Assembly (NCBI GenBank): GCA_030684645.1 | Contig: JAUXUF010000230.1 | Span: forward strand, 1-52,646 | Source: Bacteroidota bacterium | GTDB lineage: Bacteria > Bacteroidota > Bacteroidia > Bacteroidales > Prolixibacteraceae | Reading direction: 5' to 3' | Length of the DNA: 52,646 bases | Notes under the pieces: model-generated | Databases searched by the model: none | Told to the model about the DNA's origin: nothing | What the model saw: the letters and a program-made list of their open reading frames with translations, nothing else | Position numbers and translations under genes: made by a program | In this document: piece by piece, positions 1-8,686 of the stretch | How the letters are laid out: the number at the start of each line of letters is the position of its first letter | Numbering within the stretch: position 1 is the stretch's first letter

Positions 1-427
<427 letters not shown>

Positions 428-430
428 AAA

Positions 431-470
431 ACAGTCCCCTTCCCGTTCCCCCAAATGGGGGAACGCTCTC
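431..470. repeat. G/C-run palindromic intergenic repeat (family A)
   Basis: Between hemB and hemL lies a perfect hairpin: GTTCCCCC (445-452), loop AAAT, GGGGGAAC (457-464), preceded by CCCCTTCCC. The same CCCCTTCCCGTTCCCCC core recurs on the other strand near 28170-28200 beside gltB. An upstream in-frame ATG at 455 would read hemL through this element, which argues for the hemL start at 503. Confidence 0.75.
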
Positions 471-502
471 GAAGGCGACCTGATACTTTAATATTCAACA
501 AC

Positions 503-1798
503 ATGAAAAATTACACTCAGAGCATAGCGGCTTTTCAAGAAGCACAAAAACACATTCCGGGCGGAGTAAATTCTCCGGTCCGTTCGTTTAAAAGTGTTGA
601 CGGTGATCCGCTGTTTATTGCCAGCGCCAAAGGTGCCAAAGTGTTCGATATCGACGGACATGAATACATCGACTATGTTGGTTCATGGGGTCCAATGATT
701 TTGGGTCACGCTCATCCGGATGTGATCATGGCCATTCAGAAAACCGCAGCCAAAGGAACCAGTTTTGGCGCCCCAACCCTGCTCGAAACAGAGATGGCCC
801 TGCAAATCAAAAAAATGGTTCCTTCGATCGACAGTGTCCGCATGGTGAACTCCGGAACTGAAGCAACCATGAGCGCCCTCCGGCTGGCACGTGGTTATAC
901 TGCCCGTGAATTAGTCATCAAATTTGAAGGTTGCTACCACGGCCACAGCGACAGTTTTCTGATTAAAGCTGGTTCTGGAGCGCTGACTTTTGGAACGCCA
1001 AATTCTCCGGGAGTTACATCCGGAACAGCAAAAGATACACTGACTGCACGTTTCAACGATTTGGATTCGGTGAATGAATTATTTGTTCGCTACCCTGAAC
1101 AGATTGCAGCGCTCATCATCGAACCTGTAACCGGCAACATGGGTGTTGTAATTCCTGAACCGGAATTTATGCAGGGAATCCGGAATTTGTGCACCAAATA
1201 TGGAACGGTGCTGATTTTCGATGAAGTCATGACCGGATTCCGGCTTTCAAAAGGCGGAGCCCAACAAATACTGGGGATCACTCCCGATCTGACTTGCTTC
1301 GGTAAAATCATCGGTGGTGGATTACCCGTTGGAGCTTATGGCGGCAAGCAGGAAATCATGGACAAACTGGCGCCCAAAGGTCCGGTTTACCAGGCCGGAA
1401 CACTCTCCGGAAATCCGCTTGCAATGGCAGCCGGACTTACCACCCTTAAAATTCTCGACGAAACCGATGGCTTCTACGATATGCTTGAAGAAAAATCGGC
1501 GCGTTTGGGTGATGGGATAAAGAAATGCCTTGAAGATTTGAATTTTCCAGGTGTCGTAAACCGTGTCGGCTCCATGTTCACCCTATTCTTTACTGAAGAA
1601 ACCCAGGTGGATTCGTTTGCCGATGCTTGCCGGTGCAACACAGCCACCTATGCAAGCTATTTTAAAATGGCTCTTGAAAGTGGAATCTATTTAGCGCCAT
1701 CGCAATTCGAAGCCGGATTTATGTCAGTTGCCCATACCACCAAAAAGATTGACAAAACTATTGAAGCAACATACGAGGCGCTGAAGGCGTTGAAATAG
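503..1798 (+). CDS. hemL: Glutamate-1-semialdehyde 2,1-aminomutase
   Basis: PLP-dependent enzyme converting glutamate-1-semialdehyde to 5-aminolevulinate (C5 pathway); cytosolic. From the ATG at 503 the protein is 431 aa, the usual family length, and begins MKNYTQS. The frame stays open to an ATG at 455, but that extension is encoded by a palindromic repeat. Family landmarks are [13 protein letters not shown] at the N-terminus, the PLP-binding NSGTEA and YHGHSD segments, FDEVMTGFR, and the catalytic lysine in [14 protein letters not shown] (about residue 268). It follows hemB and probably shares its transcript. HemL rather than ALA synthase shows that this organism makes ALA from glutamyl-tRNA. 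Confidence 0.96.
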   Translation: MKNYTQSIAAFQEAQKHIPGGVNSPVRSFKSVDGDPLFIASAKGAKVFDIDGHEYIDYVGSWGPMILGHAHPDVIMAIQKTAAKGTSFGAPTLLETEMALQIKKMVPSIDSVRMVNSGTEATMSALRLARGYTARELVIKFEGCYHGHSDSFLIKAGSGALTFGTPNSPGVTSGTAKDTLTARFNDLDSVNELFVRYPEQIAALIIEPVTGNMGVVIPEPEFMQGIRNLCTKYGTVLIFDEVMTGFRLSKGGAQQILGITPDLTCFGKIIGGGLPVGAYGGKQEIMDKLAPKGPVYQAGTLSGNPLAMAAGLTTLKILDETDGFYDMLEEKSARLGDGIKKCLEDLNFPGVVNRVGSMFTLFFTEETQVDSFADACRCNTATYASYFKMALESGIYLAPSQFEAGFMSVAHTTKKIDKTIEATYEALKALK

Positions 1799-1935
1799 CC
1801 CCATCCCCAACCCATCCCCAAAATTGGGAAGGGAGTTTGGGCAGAGAAAATACGGAAAATTTGCTCTTAAAAAAGTAATCTTTCGAACTTGCACAATCAA
1901 AAGTCCCCCGGGGGATTAGGGGGCTGAAGCCAAAT
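1799..1935. repeat. Two family A palindromic repeats after hemL
   Basis: Directly after hemL, 1799-1845 carries a CCCCATCCCCAAC...TTGGGAAGGGAG element. It is closely similar to the reverse complement of the element at 11279-11322 beside pepT. A second one at 1904-1935 has AAGTCCCCC GGGGGATTAGGGGGCT. No gene was seen. The remaining bases up to 2074 are AT-rich leader for the next gene, with a short direct repeat of ACTACATAAA around 1966-1986. Confidence 0.65.
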
Positions 1936-2074
1936 CAATTTACCGTATCAACTTGATATTCAATAACTACATAAAACTACATAAAACTGGCAGATTTTTT
2001 GAAGTAGTAATTGTGCTGTTATGAAATACAATTCGAATTTCAGCGAAAACAGAAAACAATTAAAACTTACGATC

Positions 2075-3289
2075 ATGAAAACAAAAATTAGAATCTTAGT
2101 TTTAGCCTTAAGCATAAGCTCTTTTACTGTGCAGGCACAACGCATGGAAACTAATGTTCGTGCAACAAGCTACGACATTAGTGACAACCTGGATTTGGAT
2201 GCGGTGGCTTCCATTTTTGGTGATTCTGAAAATCTGGAAGACTTCGAACGCAGCCTGAATGATCCGGATAACCGGATTTCGAACCTTGACCTAAATGAAG
2301 ATGGGTATATTGATTACCTCAGGGTCATTGAAAATTCATCCGACCGCAATTCACTGGTGGTTATTCAGGCGGTTCTCGATGAAGATGTTTATCAGGATGT
2401 TGCCACTATTGAGATTGAAAGAGTTCAAAACGGAAATCCCCGCATCCAAATCGTTGGTGACGCATATATCTATGGTCCGGATTATATCATTGAACCTGCC
2501 TATATTGGCAATCCTTTGATTTTCTCATTCTTCTGGGGTTCGCGTTACAGCACATGGCATTCACCTTACTATTGGAACTATTATCCGAAATGGTATCGTT
2601 ATTACAGGCCATATTCTCCTTTTAAATACCGCAGGCATATTTACGCACACATCAATATCGGGAACAAATATCACCGTGCGAACAACCGAAACATTCATTT
2701 TTCAGGAGATAATTATAATCACATCCGAAGAAATGATTATGCAACAAGATATCCTAACCGGGCTTTTGAAAATCGTAACGAAGGTTTTAAAAACAGGAAA
2801 GAACTGAACGAAAGACGGCCTAACAATCAGGATAGTCGTCAAAGGAATAATGACGTACAACGTTCAAAAGACCAACAATATCAGTACAACAGACCATCCA
2901 ATTCTGACAGAAATAATCGGCAAAGGAGTGGATATGAAGGCAGACATCCGGCTTCAACGAATCAATCAGGTTCGCCCCAGATCAGGACAAGAGAAAACAG
3001 TAATGTAAGATCAAATTCTAATAACGTAAGAATTCAGCCGAATTCAGAATCTGGCAACAGAACAAACAGCAGACCTTCTGTTTCAAGAAGTCAGTCAACA
3101 TCAAAACCCGTATCTGTAAGAACTCAAAATCGTGTTGAACCAAGCCGGAAAAGTTCTGTTTCAACAGAAAAATCGGCTACCCGATCAACCAGGGAAAGGT
3201 CAAATAATCAGGTGAGATCAAATTCAAAGAATGAAAAGAAGTCGGATTCGGTGAAGAAAGAATCTCGTGAAAGACGAAGAACCGAATAA
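2075..3289 (+). CDS. Secreted protein with EF-hand-like loop, aromatic-rich segment and N/S/R-rich tail
   Basis: I do not recognise a named family. The ATG at 2075 gives 405 aa starting with a signal peptide (MKTKIRILVLALSISSF...VQAQ). The upstream ATG at 2021 would put 18 hydrophilic residues before it and is less likely. Residues about 25-140 form an acidic globular region containing DLNEDGYIDYLRV, a dockerin/EF-hand-like calcium loop. A Tyr/Trp-rich basic segment (about 150-205) follows, and the last 200 residues are low-complexity Asn/Ser/Arg/Gln with no predictable fold. It sits between hemL and hemE but has no visible haem-binding motif. The layout resembles that of the lipoprotein at 14969-16486. 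Export is confident; the role is unknown, possibly envelope- or matrix-associated. Confidence 0.8.
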   Translation: MKTKIRILVLALSISSFTVQAQRMETNVRATSYDISDNLDLDAVASIFGDSENLEDFERSLNDPDNRISNLDLNEDGYIDYLRVIENSSDRNSLVVIQAVLDEDVYQDVATIEIERVQNGNPRIQIVGDAYIYGPDYIIEPAYIGNPLIFSFFWGSRYSTWHSPYYWNYYPKWYRYYRPYSPFKYRRHIYAHINIGNKYHRANNRNIHFSGDNYNHIRRNDYATRYPNRAFENRNEGFKNRKELNERRPNNQDSRQRNNDVQRSKDQQYQYNRPSNSDRNNRQRSGYEGRHPASTNQSGSPQIRTRENSNVRSNSNNVRIQPNSESGNRTNSRPSVSRSQSTSKPVSVRTQNRVEPSRKSSVSTEKSATRSTRERSNNQVRSNSKNEKKSDSVKKESRERRRTE

Positions 3290-3322
3290 CTCAATAAATT
3301 ATAAATCTAAATTTAAAATACA

Positions 3323-4357
3323 TTGACACAAAATTCAATACTACTAAAAACACTCCGGGGAGAAAAAAATGAACGGCCACCTGTTTGGTTTATGCGTCAG
3401 GCAGGAAGGGTATTGCCTTCATACATGAAGATTAAAGAGGATTACACGTTCTGGCAAATGATGCAGAATCCTGAAATTGCTGCAAAAGTTACCCTATTAC
3501 CAATTGAGGATTTGGGTGTGGATGCAGCCATTCTATTCTCCGACATTCTGGTTATTCCACATGCCCTCGGAATGGGACTCGAATTCAACGACAGTGGCCC
3601 TTTGTTCGATCAGCCGCTGGCATTTAGGGAAAACCCACTTAAAGGACTTCATCCGGATCCGACTAAGTTGAATTATATCTATTCGGTCATTGATGAGATC
3701 AACCGGACCAAATCACCTGACACTCCGCTTATCGGATTCTGTGGTGCACCGTTGACAGTTCTGCTGTTCATGCTTCAGGGACTGGGCCGTAAGGGCGATT
3801 TTCCGGAAGCCATCCGCTTCATATACCAAAACAAGGAAACGACGCGCCAACTGATTGATATTGTTACTGAACTTTCGATCGTTTACACACTTGGACAAAT
3901 TGATCACGGAATCGACGTATTTCAGTTATTCGATACCCATGCAGGTTTGATTCCTGCTGATTTGTACCAGGAACTGTTTATGCCATCAATCCGGAAAATA
4001 GCTGCTGCCGTGAGGGAAGAAGACATCCCGTTTATCTTCTTTCCGAAAGGACTGGGTACCGGAATTGCTCAAATCACACCCGACGATTGCGATTTTCTGA
4101 GCATCGACTGGCAAACCTCGCTCGGTACAGCACGGAAATTGGTACACCCGAAAATTGGTTTACAGGGCAATGTTGATCCGCGCCTGTTGTATGCCAGCCA
4201 GCATGAAATTGAGAAACAGTTGCAGCCTTACATTGAATTCGGCAAAAATAATCAGAACTGGATTTTCAATCTGGGGCATGGTTTTATGCCGGGAATTTCA
4301 TTCGAAAATGCACTTTTCCTTGCCGATTGGGTCAAACGAACCGATTGGAAACGTTAA
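3323..4357 (+). CDS. hemE: Uroporphyrinogen III decarboxylase
   Basis: Decarboxylates the four acetate side chains of uroporphyrinogen III to give coproporphyrinogen III. The protein is 344 aa, normal for HemE. The start is a TTG at 3323: no ATG exists before the conserved RPPVWFMRQAGR motif, and the family always has about 20 residues ahead of it. Other hallmarks are FSDILVIPHALGMGLEF, GFCGAPLTVLLFML, FDTHAGL, and GLQGNVDP near the C-terminus. The gene lies 33 bp after the secreted protein gene and 69 bp before hemN, consistent with a haem cluster. The TTG start may keep translation modest. Confidence 0.95.
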   Translation: MTQNSILLKTLRGEKNERPPVWFMRQAGRVLPSYMKIKEDYTFWQMMQNPEIAAKVTLLPIEDLGVDAAILFSDILVIPHALGMGLEFNDSGPLFDQPLAFRENPLKGLHPDPTKLNYIYSVIDEINRTKSPDTPLIGFCGAPLTVLLFMLQGLGRKGDFPEAIRFIYQNKETTRQLIDIVTELSIVYTLGQIDHGIDVFQLFDTHAGLIPADLYQELFMPSIRKIAAAVREEDIPFIFFPKGLGTGIAQITPDDCDFLSIDWQTSLGTARKLVHPKIGLQGNVDPRLLYASQHEIEKQLQPYIEFGKNNQNWIFNLGHGFMPGISFENALFLADWVKRTDWKR

Positions 4358-4364
4358 AAAGATC

Positions 4365-4417
4365 CGAGTTGCGAGTTACGAGCTAAAACCCGAAACCCGC
4401 ATCACGTAACCCGTAAC
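4365..4417. repeat. Heptanucleotide array between hemE and hemN
   Basis: Period-7 array just after the hemE stop codon. Three units of the CGAGTTR type (4365-4385) are followed by four units of the NAACCCG type (4386-4413), which is roughly the inverted sense. The same heptamer family occurs at 10895-10936 and 25547-25574. Bacteroidota genomes often carry such arrays at gene borders; the function is unknown. Confidence 0.75.
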
Positions 4418-4426
4418 AATAATATC

Positions 4427-5803
4427 ATGATTAACCGCGAATTACTCGAAAAATACAATCATCCGGTTCCCCGGTACACCAGCTATCCACCAGCCAATTT
4501 CTTTACCGAAGAATTCAGCCCGGCCAACTATCTGGATGCAATCGATCAGTCGAATCAGTGGAATCCACAGAACATTTCCATCTATATTCATATTCCGTTT
4601 TGCCTGAAAATGTGCTATTTCTGCGGATGCAATTCGTATGCATTAAGGAAGGCTGATGTAATTGATGCCTATATAAAAGCATTAATTCAGGAGATCAAAA
4701 TGGTGACTTCAAGGCTGGATAAAAACCGGAAGGTCTCGCAGATCCACTATGGTGGAGGTACGCCCAACGCCATTCCGGTGGAATATCTTCAGCAAATTAA
4801 CGAGTTGCTATTTTCAACGTTCCAGTTTATTCCCGAGCCTGAAATTGCCATCGAAGTCAATCCGGCCTACCTAACTTTCGAGCAGATGACCGGACTTAAA
4901 AAAGCCGGTTTCAACCGGTTCAGCCTCGGAATTCAGGATTTTGACACCCAGGTTTTGGATGCAGTGAACCGTGAAAAACCAGGAATGCCGGTGGAAGATA
5001 TTATTGCTTTCCTGAAACAGGATTCGCCCAACATGGCTGTCAACCTTGATTTCATTTACGGATTGCCCAAACAAACAGCCGCCAATTTTTCGGAAACTAT
5101 CCGGAAAGCCATCGAGTTGAAACCTGACCGGTTGGTCACTTTTTCTTATGCACACGTGCCATGGGTCAGCAAAATTCAGAAGAAACTTGAAAAAGAAGGA
5201 CTTCCTGCCAGTGACGAAAAGATCAAAATGTTCGAAGCTGCTTATTCGCTTTTGACACAAAATGGCTACGAAGCTATCGGGCTCGACCATTATGCAAATT
5301 CCGGCGATGAACTCGCGCTGGCACGCCGTAACAAGCAGCTTCACCGCAACTTTCAGGGTTATTGTACCCGCCGTACAACAGGACAGGTGTATGCATTCGG
5401 GGTAACCGGAATCAGCCAGTTGAGCGGCGTTTATGCGCAAAACACCAAATCGATTGACGATTACATTACCAAAATCAATCAGGGTGAACTGACAACCATC
5501 AAAGGATATAAACTGACGGATCAACAGGTGATTGTTCGCGAAGTGATTACTGAACTGATGTGCAACGAACAAATCGTTTGGAATTCGTTGAGCGAAAGGC
5601 TTGGATTCTCTTCCGAAGAACTCAAAAAACAAACAACATACAACACTGAGATTCTTGATGGATTTGAGAGTGATGGCCTTATCACCCTTTCCGAAGAAAA
5701 AATACAAATTACCCAGCAAGGACAGTTATTTATCCGCAACGTGGCGGCTTCGTTCGATCCGCTGATTCAGGCCGGACAAACTAATTTTTCAAAACCAGTA
5801 TAA
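4427..5803 (+). CDS. hemN: Oxygen-independent coproporphyrinogen III oxidase (radical SAM)
   Basis: Converts coproporphyrinogen III to protoporphyrinogen IX without oxygen, using S-adenosylmethionine and a 4Fe-4S cluster. The protein is 458 aa, essentially the length of E. coli HemN, and starts with the family N-terminus KYNHPVPRYTSYP. The cluster motif CX3CX2C is Cys59, Cys63, Cys66, with the additional Cys68 also typical of true HemN. This separates it from HemW/HemN-like chaperones, which lack that fourth cysteine. GGGTPNAI, EVNPAYLT and DFIYGLPKQT are the usual radical-SAM barrel landmarks. It is followed after 2 bp by the protoporphyrinogen oxidase gene, so the two are almost certainly cotranscribed. 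Confidence 0.95.
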   Translation: MINRELLEKYNHPVPRYTSYPPANFFTEEFSPANYLDAIDQSNQWNPQNISIYIHIPFCLKMCYFCGCNSYALRKADVIDAYIKALIQEIKMVTSRLDKNRKVSQIHYGGGTPNAIPVEYLQQINELLFSTFQFIPEPEIAIEVNPAYLTFEQMTGLKKAGFNRFSLGIQDFDTQVLDAVNREKPGMPVEDIIAFLKQDSPNMAVNLDFIYGLPKQTAANFSETIRKAIELKPDRLVTFSYAHVPWVSKIQKKLEKEGLPASDEKIKMFEAAYSLLTQNGYEAIGLDHYANSGDELALARRNKQLHRNFQGYCTRRTTGQVYAFGVTGISQLSGVYAQNTKSIDDYITKINQGELTTIKGYKLTDQQVIVREVITELMCNEQIVWNSLSERLGFSSEELKKQTTYNTEILDGFESDGLITLSEEKIQITQQGQLFIRNVAASFDPLIQAGQTNFSKPV

Positions 5804-5805
5804 TC

Positions 5806-7194
5806 ATGGCAGAATCTGTTAAAACCGAAATCATCATCATTGGCGCCGGATTAACCGGACTAACCATGGCATTCTACCTTAAGAAGGCAGGGATTGACTT
5901 CCGGATCATTGAAAAATCAGGTAAAACAGGTGGAGTCGTTCAAACTGTCAGCGAACAAGGATTTGTTTATGAAACCGGCCCTAACACCGGAGTTGTATCG
6001 CATGCGGAGATGACCGAATTATTTGAAGATCTTGCTGATAAATGTTCGCTCGAAACGGCTGATCCAAGCGCCAAACGCCGCCTGATATGGAAAAGAGGAA
6101 TGTGGCACGCTTTGCCTTCCGGACTCTGGTCAGCCATCAATACACCACTTTTCAGTTGGTACGATAAATTCAGGATATTGGGCGAACCCTTCCGCGAAAA
6201 AGGTAATAACCCGAACGAAAGTCTGGCTGAACTGGTAAAACGTCGCTTGGGAAAAAGTTACCTCGATTATGCGATTGATCCGTTTATCTCCGGAATATAC
6301 GCAGGTGACCCGAATAAATTGGTTACCCGGTATGCTTTACCGAAGCTTTATCAACTCGAACAGGAATATGGCAGTTTTATAAAAGGAGCAATAAAAAAAG
6401 CTAAACTGCCGAAGATTGAACGTTCGAAAAAAGCTACAAAAGATGTGTTTTCGGCCAAAGGCGGACTTAGCAGGTTGATTGATGCAATGACGGAATCGAT
6501 TGGATCAGAAAATATTCTCCTGAATGTTCAGGATACCTTGGTTAAGCCAAACGAAAGCGGATTTCAGGTTCAGGCAACCACAGAAAAGCAACTGATTATT
6601 TTGGAAACTTCTCATTTAGTTACCACCTGCGGAAGCTATGCGTTGTCCGGTTTATTACCATTTCTGAACGAAGAAGAGATTGTACCGTTCAACGAACTGA
6701 AATATGCAGCCGTAACACAGGTTCTGCTCGGATTTAAAACCTGGAAAGGCATGTCGCTGAAAGCTTTTGGCGGATTGGTTCCAGGGAAGGAAAACAAAAA
6801 TATACTTGGTGTGTTATTTACCTCATCGTTCTTTGAAGGCCGCGCCCCAAAAGGAGGAGCATTATTATCGGTATTCATGGGAGGTACAAAAAGGCCTGAT
6901 ATAATCGGGATGAATGACGAACAAATCAAGTCGCTTCTCGACAATGAACTTCCAAGAATGCTTGGTGACAGAACGTTAAGTCCGGATATGATCCGAATTT
7001 GCCGCTACCCGAAAGCCATTCCACAATATGGAGAAAGCACCGGGAAACGTTATGACATGATCGAAAAGCTTCAGCAGAAATACTACGGACTTATTTTAGC
7101 AGGAAACATCCGCGATGGTATCGGAATGGCTGATCGGGTGAAACAGGGTCGCACCATTGCAGAAGAGTTGATTGGGAAAATTCAAAGTCATTAA
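5806..7194 (+). CDS. hemG: Protoporphyrinogen oxidase, FAD-dependent (HemY/PPOX type)
   Basis: Six-electron oxidation of protoporphyrinogen IX to protoporphyrin IX, an FAD flavoprotein probably bound peripherally to the inner membrane. The protein is 462 aa. It opens with a Rossmann dinucleotide motif (IIIIGAGLTGLTMAF, then IEKSGKTGG), has the YETGPNTG and PFISGIYAGDP segments typical of HemY/PPOX, and ends with the FAD-contact region LAGNIRDGIGMADRVKQGR. The start codon lies 2 bp after the hemN stop. It is of the oxygen-using HemY type, not the unrelated flavodoxin-like E. coli HemG, although many annotation systems label this family hemG. Without a HemQ in view it fits the protoporphyrin-dependent haem route. 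Confidence 0.93.
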   Translation: MAESVKTEIIIIGAGLTGLTMAFYLKKAGIDFRIIEKSGKTGGVVQTVSEQGFVYETGPNTGVVSHAEMTELFEDLADKCSLETADPSAKRRLIWKRGMWHALPSGLWSAINTPLFSWYDKFRILGEPFREKGNNPNESLAELVKRRLGKSYLDYAIDPFISGIYAGDPNKLVTRYALPKLYQLEQEYGSFIKGAIKKAKLPKIERSKKATKDVFSAKGGLSRLIDAMTESIGSENILLNVQDTLVKPNESGFQVQATTEKQLIILETSHLVTTCGSYALSGLLPFLNEEEIVPFNELKYAAVTQVLLGFKTWKGMSLKAFGGLVPGKENKNILGVLFTSSFFEGRAPKGGALLSVFMGGTKRPDIIGMNDEQIKSLLDNELPRMLGDRTLSPDMIRICRYPKAIPQYGESTGKRYDMIEKLQQKYYGLILAGNIRDGIGMADRVKQGRTIAEELIGKIQSH

Positions 7195-7199
7195 TGGTC

Positions 7200-7370
7200 A
7201 TCAGAACACCGAAGGTGTTTAATATTCATCACCGCCGGTGAAACCGGTGGATAAACCGAAAAGTTCAACAGCAACCCGGTATCGGGTTGAATAAATTAAT
7301 AATTCAACCCCTTGACAGGGGTTGTTCTTTTATTTTGCTTTTTAACCCCCAATTTTATGGGGGGGTGATT
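7200..7370. repeat. Cluster of small palindromes between hemG and hemF
   Basis: A run of hairpins fills most of this 242-bp gap: ACACCGAAGGTGT (about 7206-7218), CACCGCCGGTG with a following ACCGGTGG, CAACCCGGTATCGGGTTG, CAACCCCTTGACAGGGGTTG (around 7305-7325) and ACCCCCAATTTTATGGGGGGGT. One may work as a terminator, since CAACCCCT...AGGGGTTG is followed by TTCTTTTATTTTGC. The whole resembles a composite dispersed repeat. Confidence 0.65.
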
Positions 7371-7436
7371 AATATTGTATCCTCCGGATACGCTCTTTTA
7401 AGTTGAAAAAAGAAAGATAACTAAAATAGGAAAATT

Positions 7437-8324
7437 GTGAACGTAACCCGCACTGCCGCCATCTACAAAAAAATTCAACAAACTATTTGCAGTTCATTGG
7501 AAGAAGCTGACGGTTCTGGTCGGTTTAGCGAAGACGCATGGGAAAAAGAAATTGGTTCAGGGCTGACCTGCGTGATGCAAAACGGATCGATCATCGAAAA
7601 GGCGGGAGTTAATTTCTCCTGTGTACGTGGAAGTTTCACCGAAAACATGGCAAAACTTTTGGGCGAAGATGCCACAAGTTTTGCAGCTACCGGAATTTCA
7701 TCGATTATTCACTCCGGAAACCCTTTTGTACCAACCATTCACATGAACGTGCGGTATTTTAATCTCGACAACGGTTCGTCGTGGTTTGGCGGCGGAATCG
7801 ATCTCACACCCACTTATATCAATCCTGACGAAGCTCAACTGTTTCATCAAACCCTCAAAGACATTTGTGATCGTTACGATATTACCTGGTATCCTGAATG
7901 GAAAAACTGGGCCGATGATTATTTCTACCTGCCCCATCGTCATGAAACCCGCGGCATTGGAGGGATTTTTTTCGACCGCATCCAGCCTGCGAATGAGAAC
8001 GATTTCGAAAAAATGCTGAATCTGACTTCTGATCTGGCCAGAGCATATCCACAAATTTACGGCAACCTGATGAAAGACAACGGTCAAAAGCCGTTTACCG
8101 AAGCTCAGAAAAAATGGCAAAAAATACGCCGTGGACGCTATGTTGAATTCAACCTGATACACGATCGTGGCACCAAATTCGGACTGGAATCAGACGGAAA
8201 CATCGAATCCATCCTGGTAAGTTTACCTGCTGAGGTGGAGTGGGTGTATCAATACCAACCCGAACCGGACAGCCCCGAAGCTCAAACTCAGGAACTGCTG
8301 AAAAAAGGAATTGAGTGGGTTTAA
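7437..8324 (+). CDS. hemF: Oxygen-dependent coproporphyrinogen III oxidase
   Basis: Oxygen-dependent oxidative decarboxylation of coproporphyrinogen III to protoporphyrinogen IX; cytosolic homodimer. The protein is 295 aa with the HemF signatures in order: SEDAWEKE, GVNFSCVRG, HMNVRYF, WFGGGIDLTP (residues about 114-123), FFDRI, and RGRYVEFNLIHDRGTKFGL near the C-terminus. The best start is a GTG at 7437; no upstream ATG is in frame and the distance to the conserved N-terminal helix is right. It duplicates the reaction of hemN three genes upstream by an unrelated, oxygen-requiring chemistry. A 242-bp repeat-filled gap separates it from hemG, so it may be transcribed separately. Confidence 0.95.
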   Translation: MNVTRTAAIYKKIQQTICSSLEEADGSGRFSEDAWEKEIGSGLTCVMQNGSIIEKAGVNFSCVRGSFTENMAKLLGEDATSFAATGISSIIHSGNPFVPTIHMNVRYFNLDNGSSWFGGGIDLTPTYINPDEAQLFHQTLKDICDRYDITWYPEWKNWADDYFYLPHRHETRGIGGIFFDRIQPANENDFEKMLNLTSDLARAYPQIYGNLMKDNGQKPFTEAQKKWQKIRRGRYVEFNLIHDRGTKFGLESDGNIESILVSLPAEVEWVYQYQPEPDSPEAQTQELLKKGIEWV

Positions 8325-8363
8325 AGCTAGCATTCAAACCTTTACTGATATTGAAAATCAATA

Positions 8364-8567
8364 GTGTCCGGTTAAAATTTTGCATTTTCCCTGAAATGGC
8401 TTATTTAGTTTAACCTCTACGAGGTAAGCCGAGTCCGCGGGTTGTTTTTTCTACAATACTAAATCTCCTGCGGAGAACTTTCCGCGTAGCGGATAAAGTC
8501 ATGTAGAACAACAGAATGAAAAACTAAATTCCGCGTAGCGGATAAACTATAATTTTTACCGGACAAC
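8364..8567. mobile_element. MITE-like element with 15-bp terminal inverted repeats
   Basis: TGTCCGGTTAAAATT at 8365-8379 and its inverted partner at 8551-8565 match at 14 of 15 positions and bound about 0.2 kb without a usable ORF. CAAT occurs just outside each end (near 8359 and 8568) and could be a target-site duplication. Inside are small hairpins, including two copies of TTCCGCGTAGCGGATAAA (about 8481 and 8529) and CTCCTGCGGAG. A TGTCCGGT-type terminus is, to my knowledge, common on IS4-like elements of Bacteroidota, so this could be a non-autonomous relative. It fills most of the 362-bp gap between hemF and the Bro-N gene. Confidence 0.6.
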
Positions 8568-8686
8568 AATGATTGAAAATATACTTCTTGTCTATCCTGA
8601 CAAATTACCATTTTTATCGAAATTTTAAGTAAATTGAGTTGTTCAATAAAGACATTTAAACAATCCAATTCCGAAAAATACTAAAA

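Noticed and set aside
455-502. N-terminal extension of hemL from the ATG at 455
   Set aside because: Encoded by a palindromic intergenic repeat and not part of the family N-terminus.
4871-5719. 282-codon minus-strand ORF inside hemN
   Set aside because: Lies wholly antisense to a well-conserved HemN frame and has no family similarity or start signals; shadow ORF.
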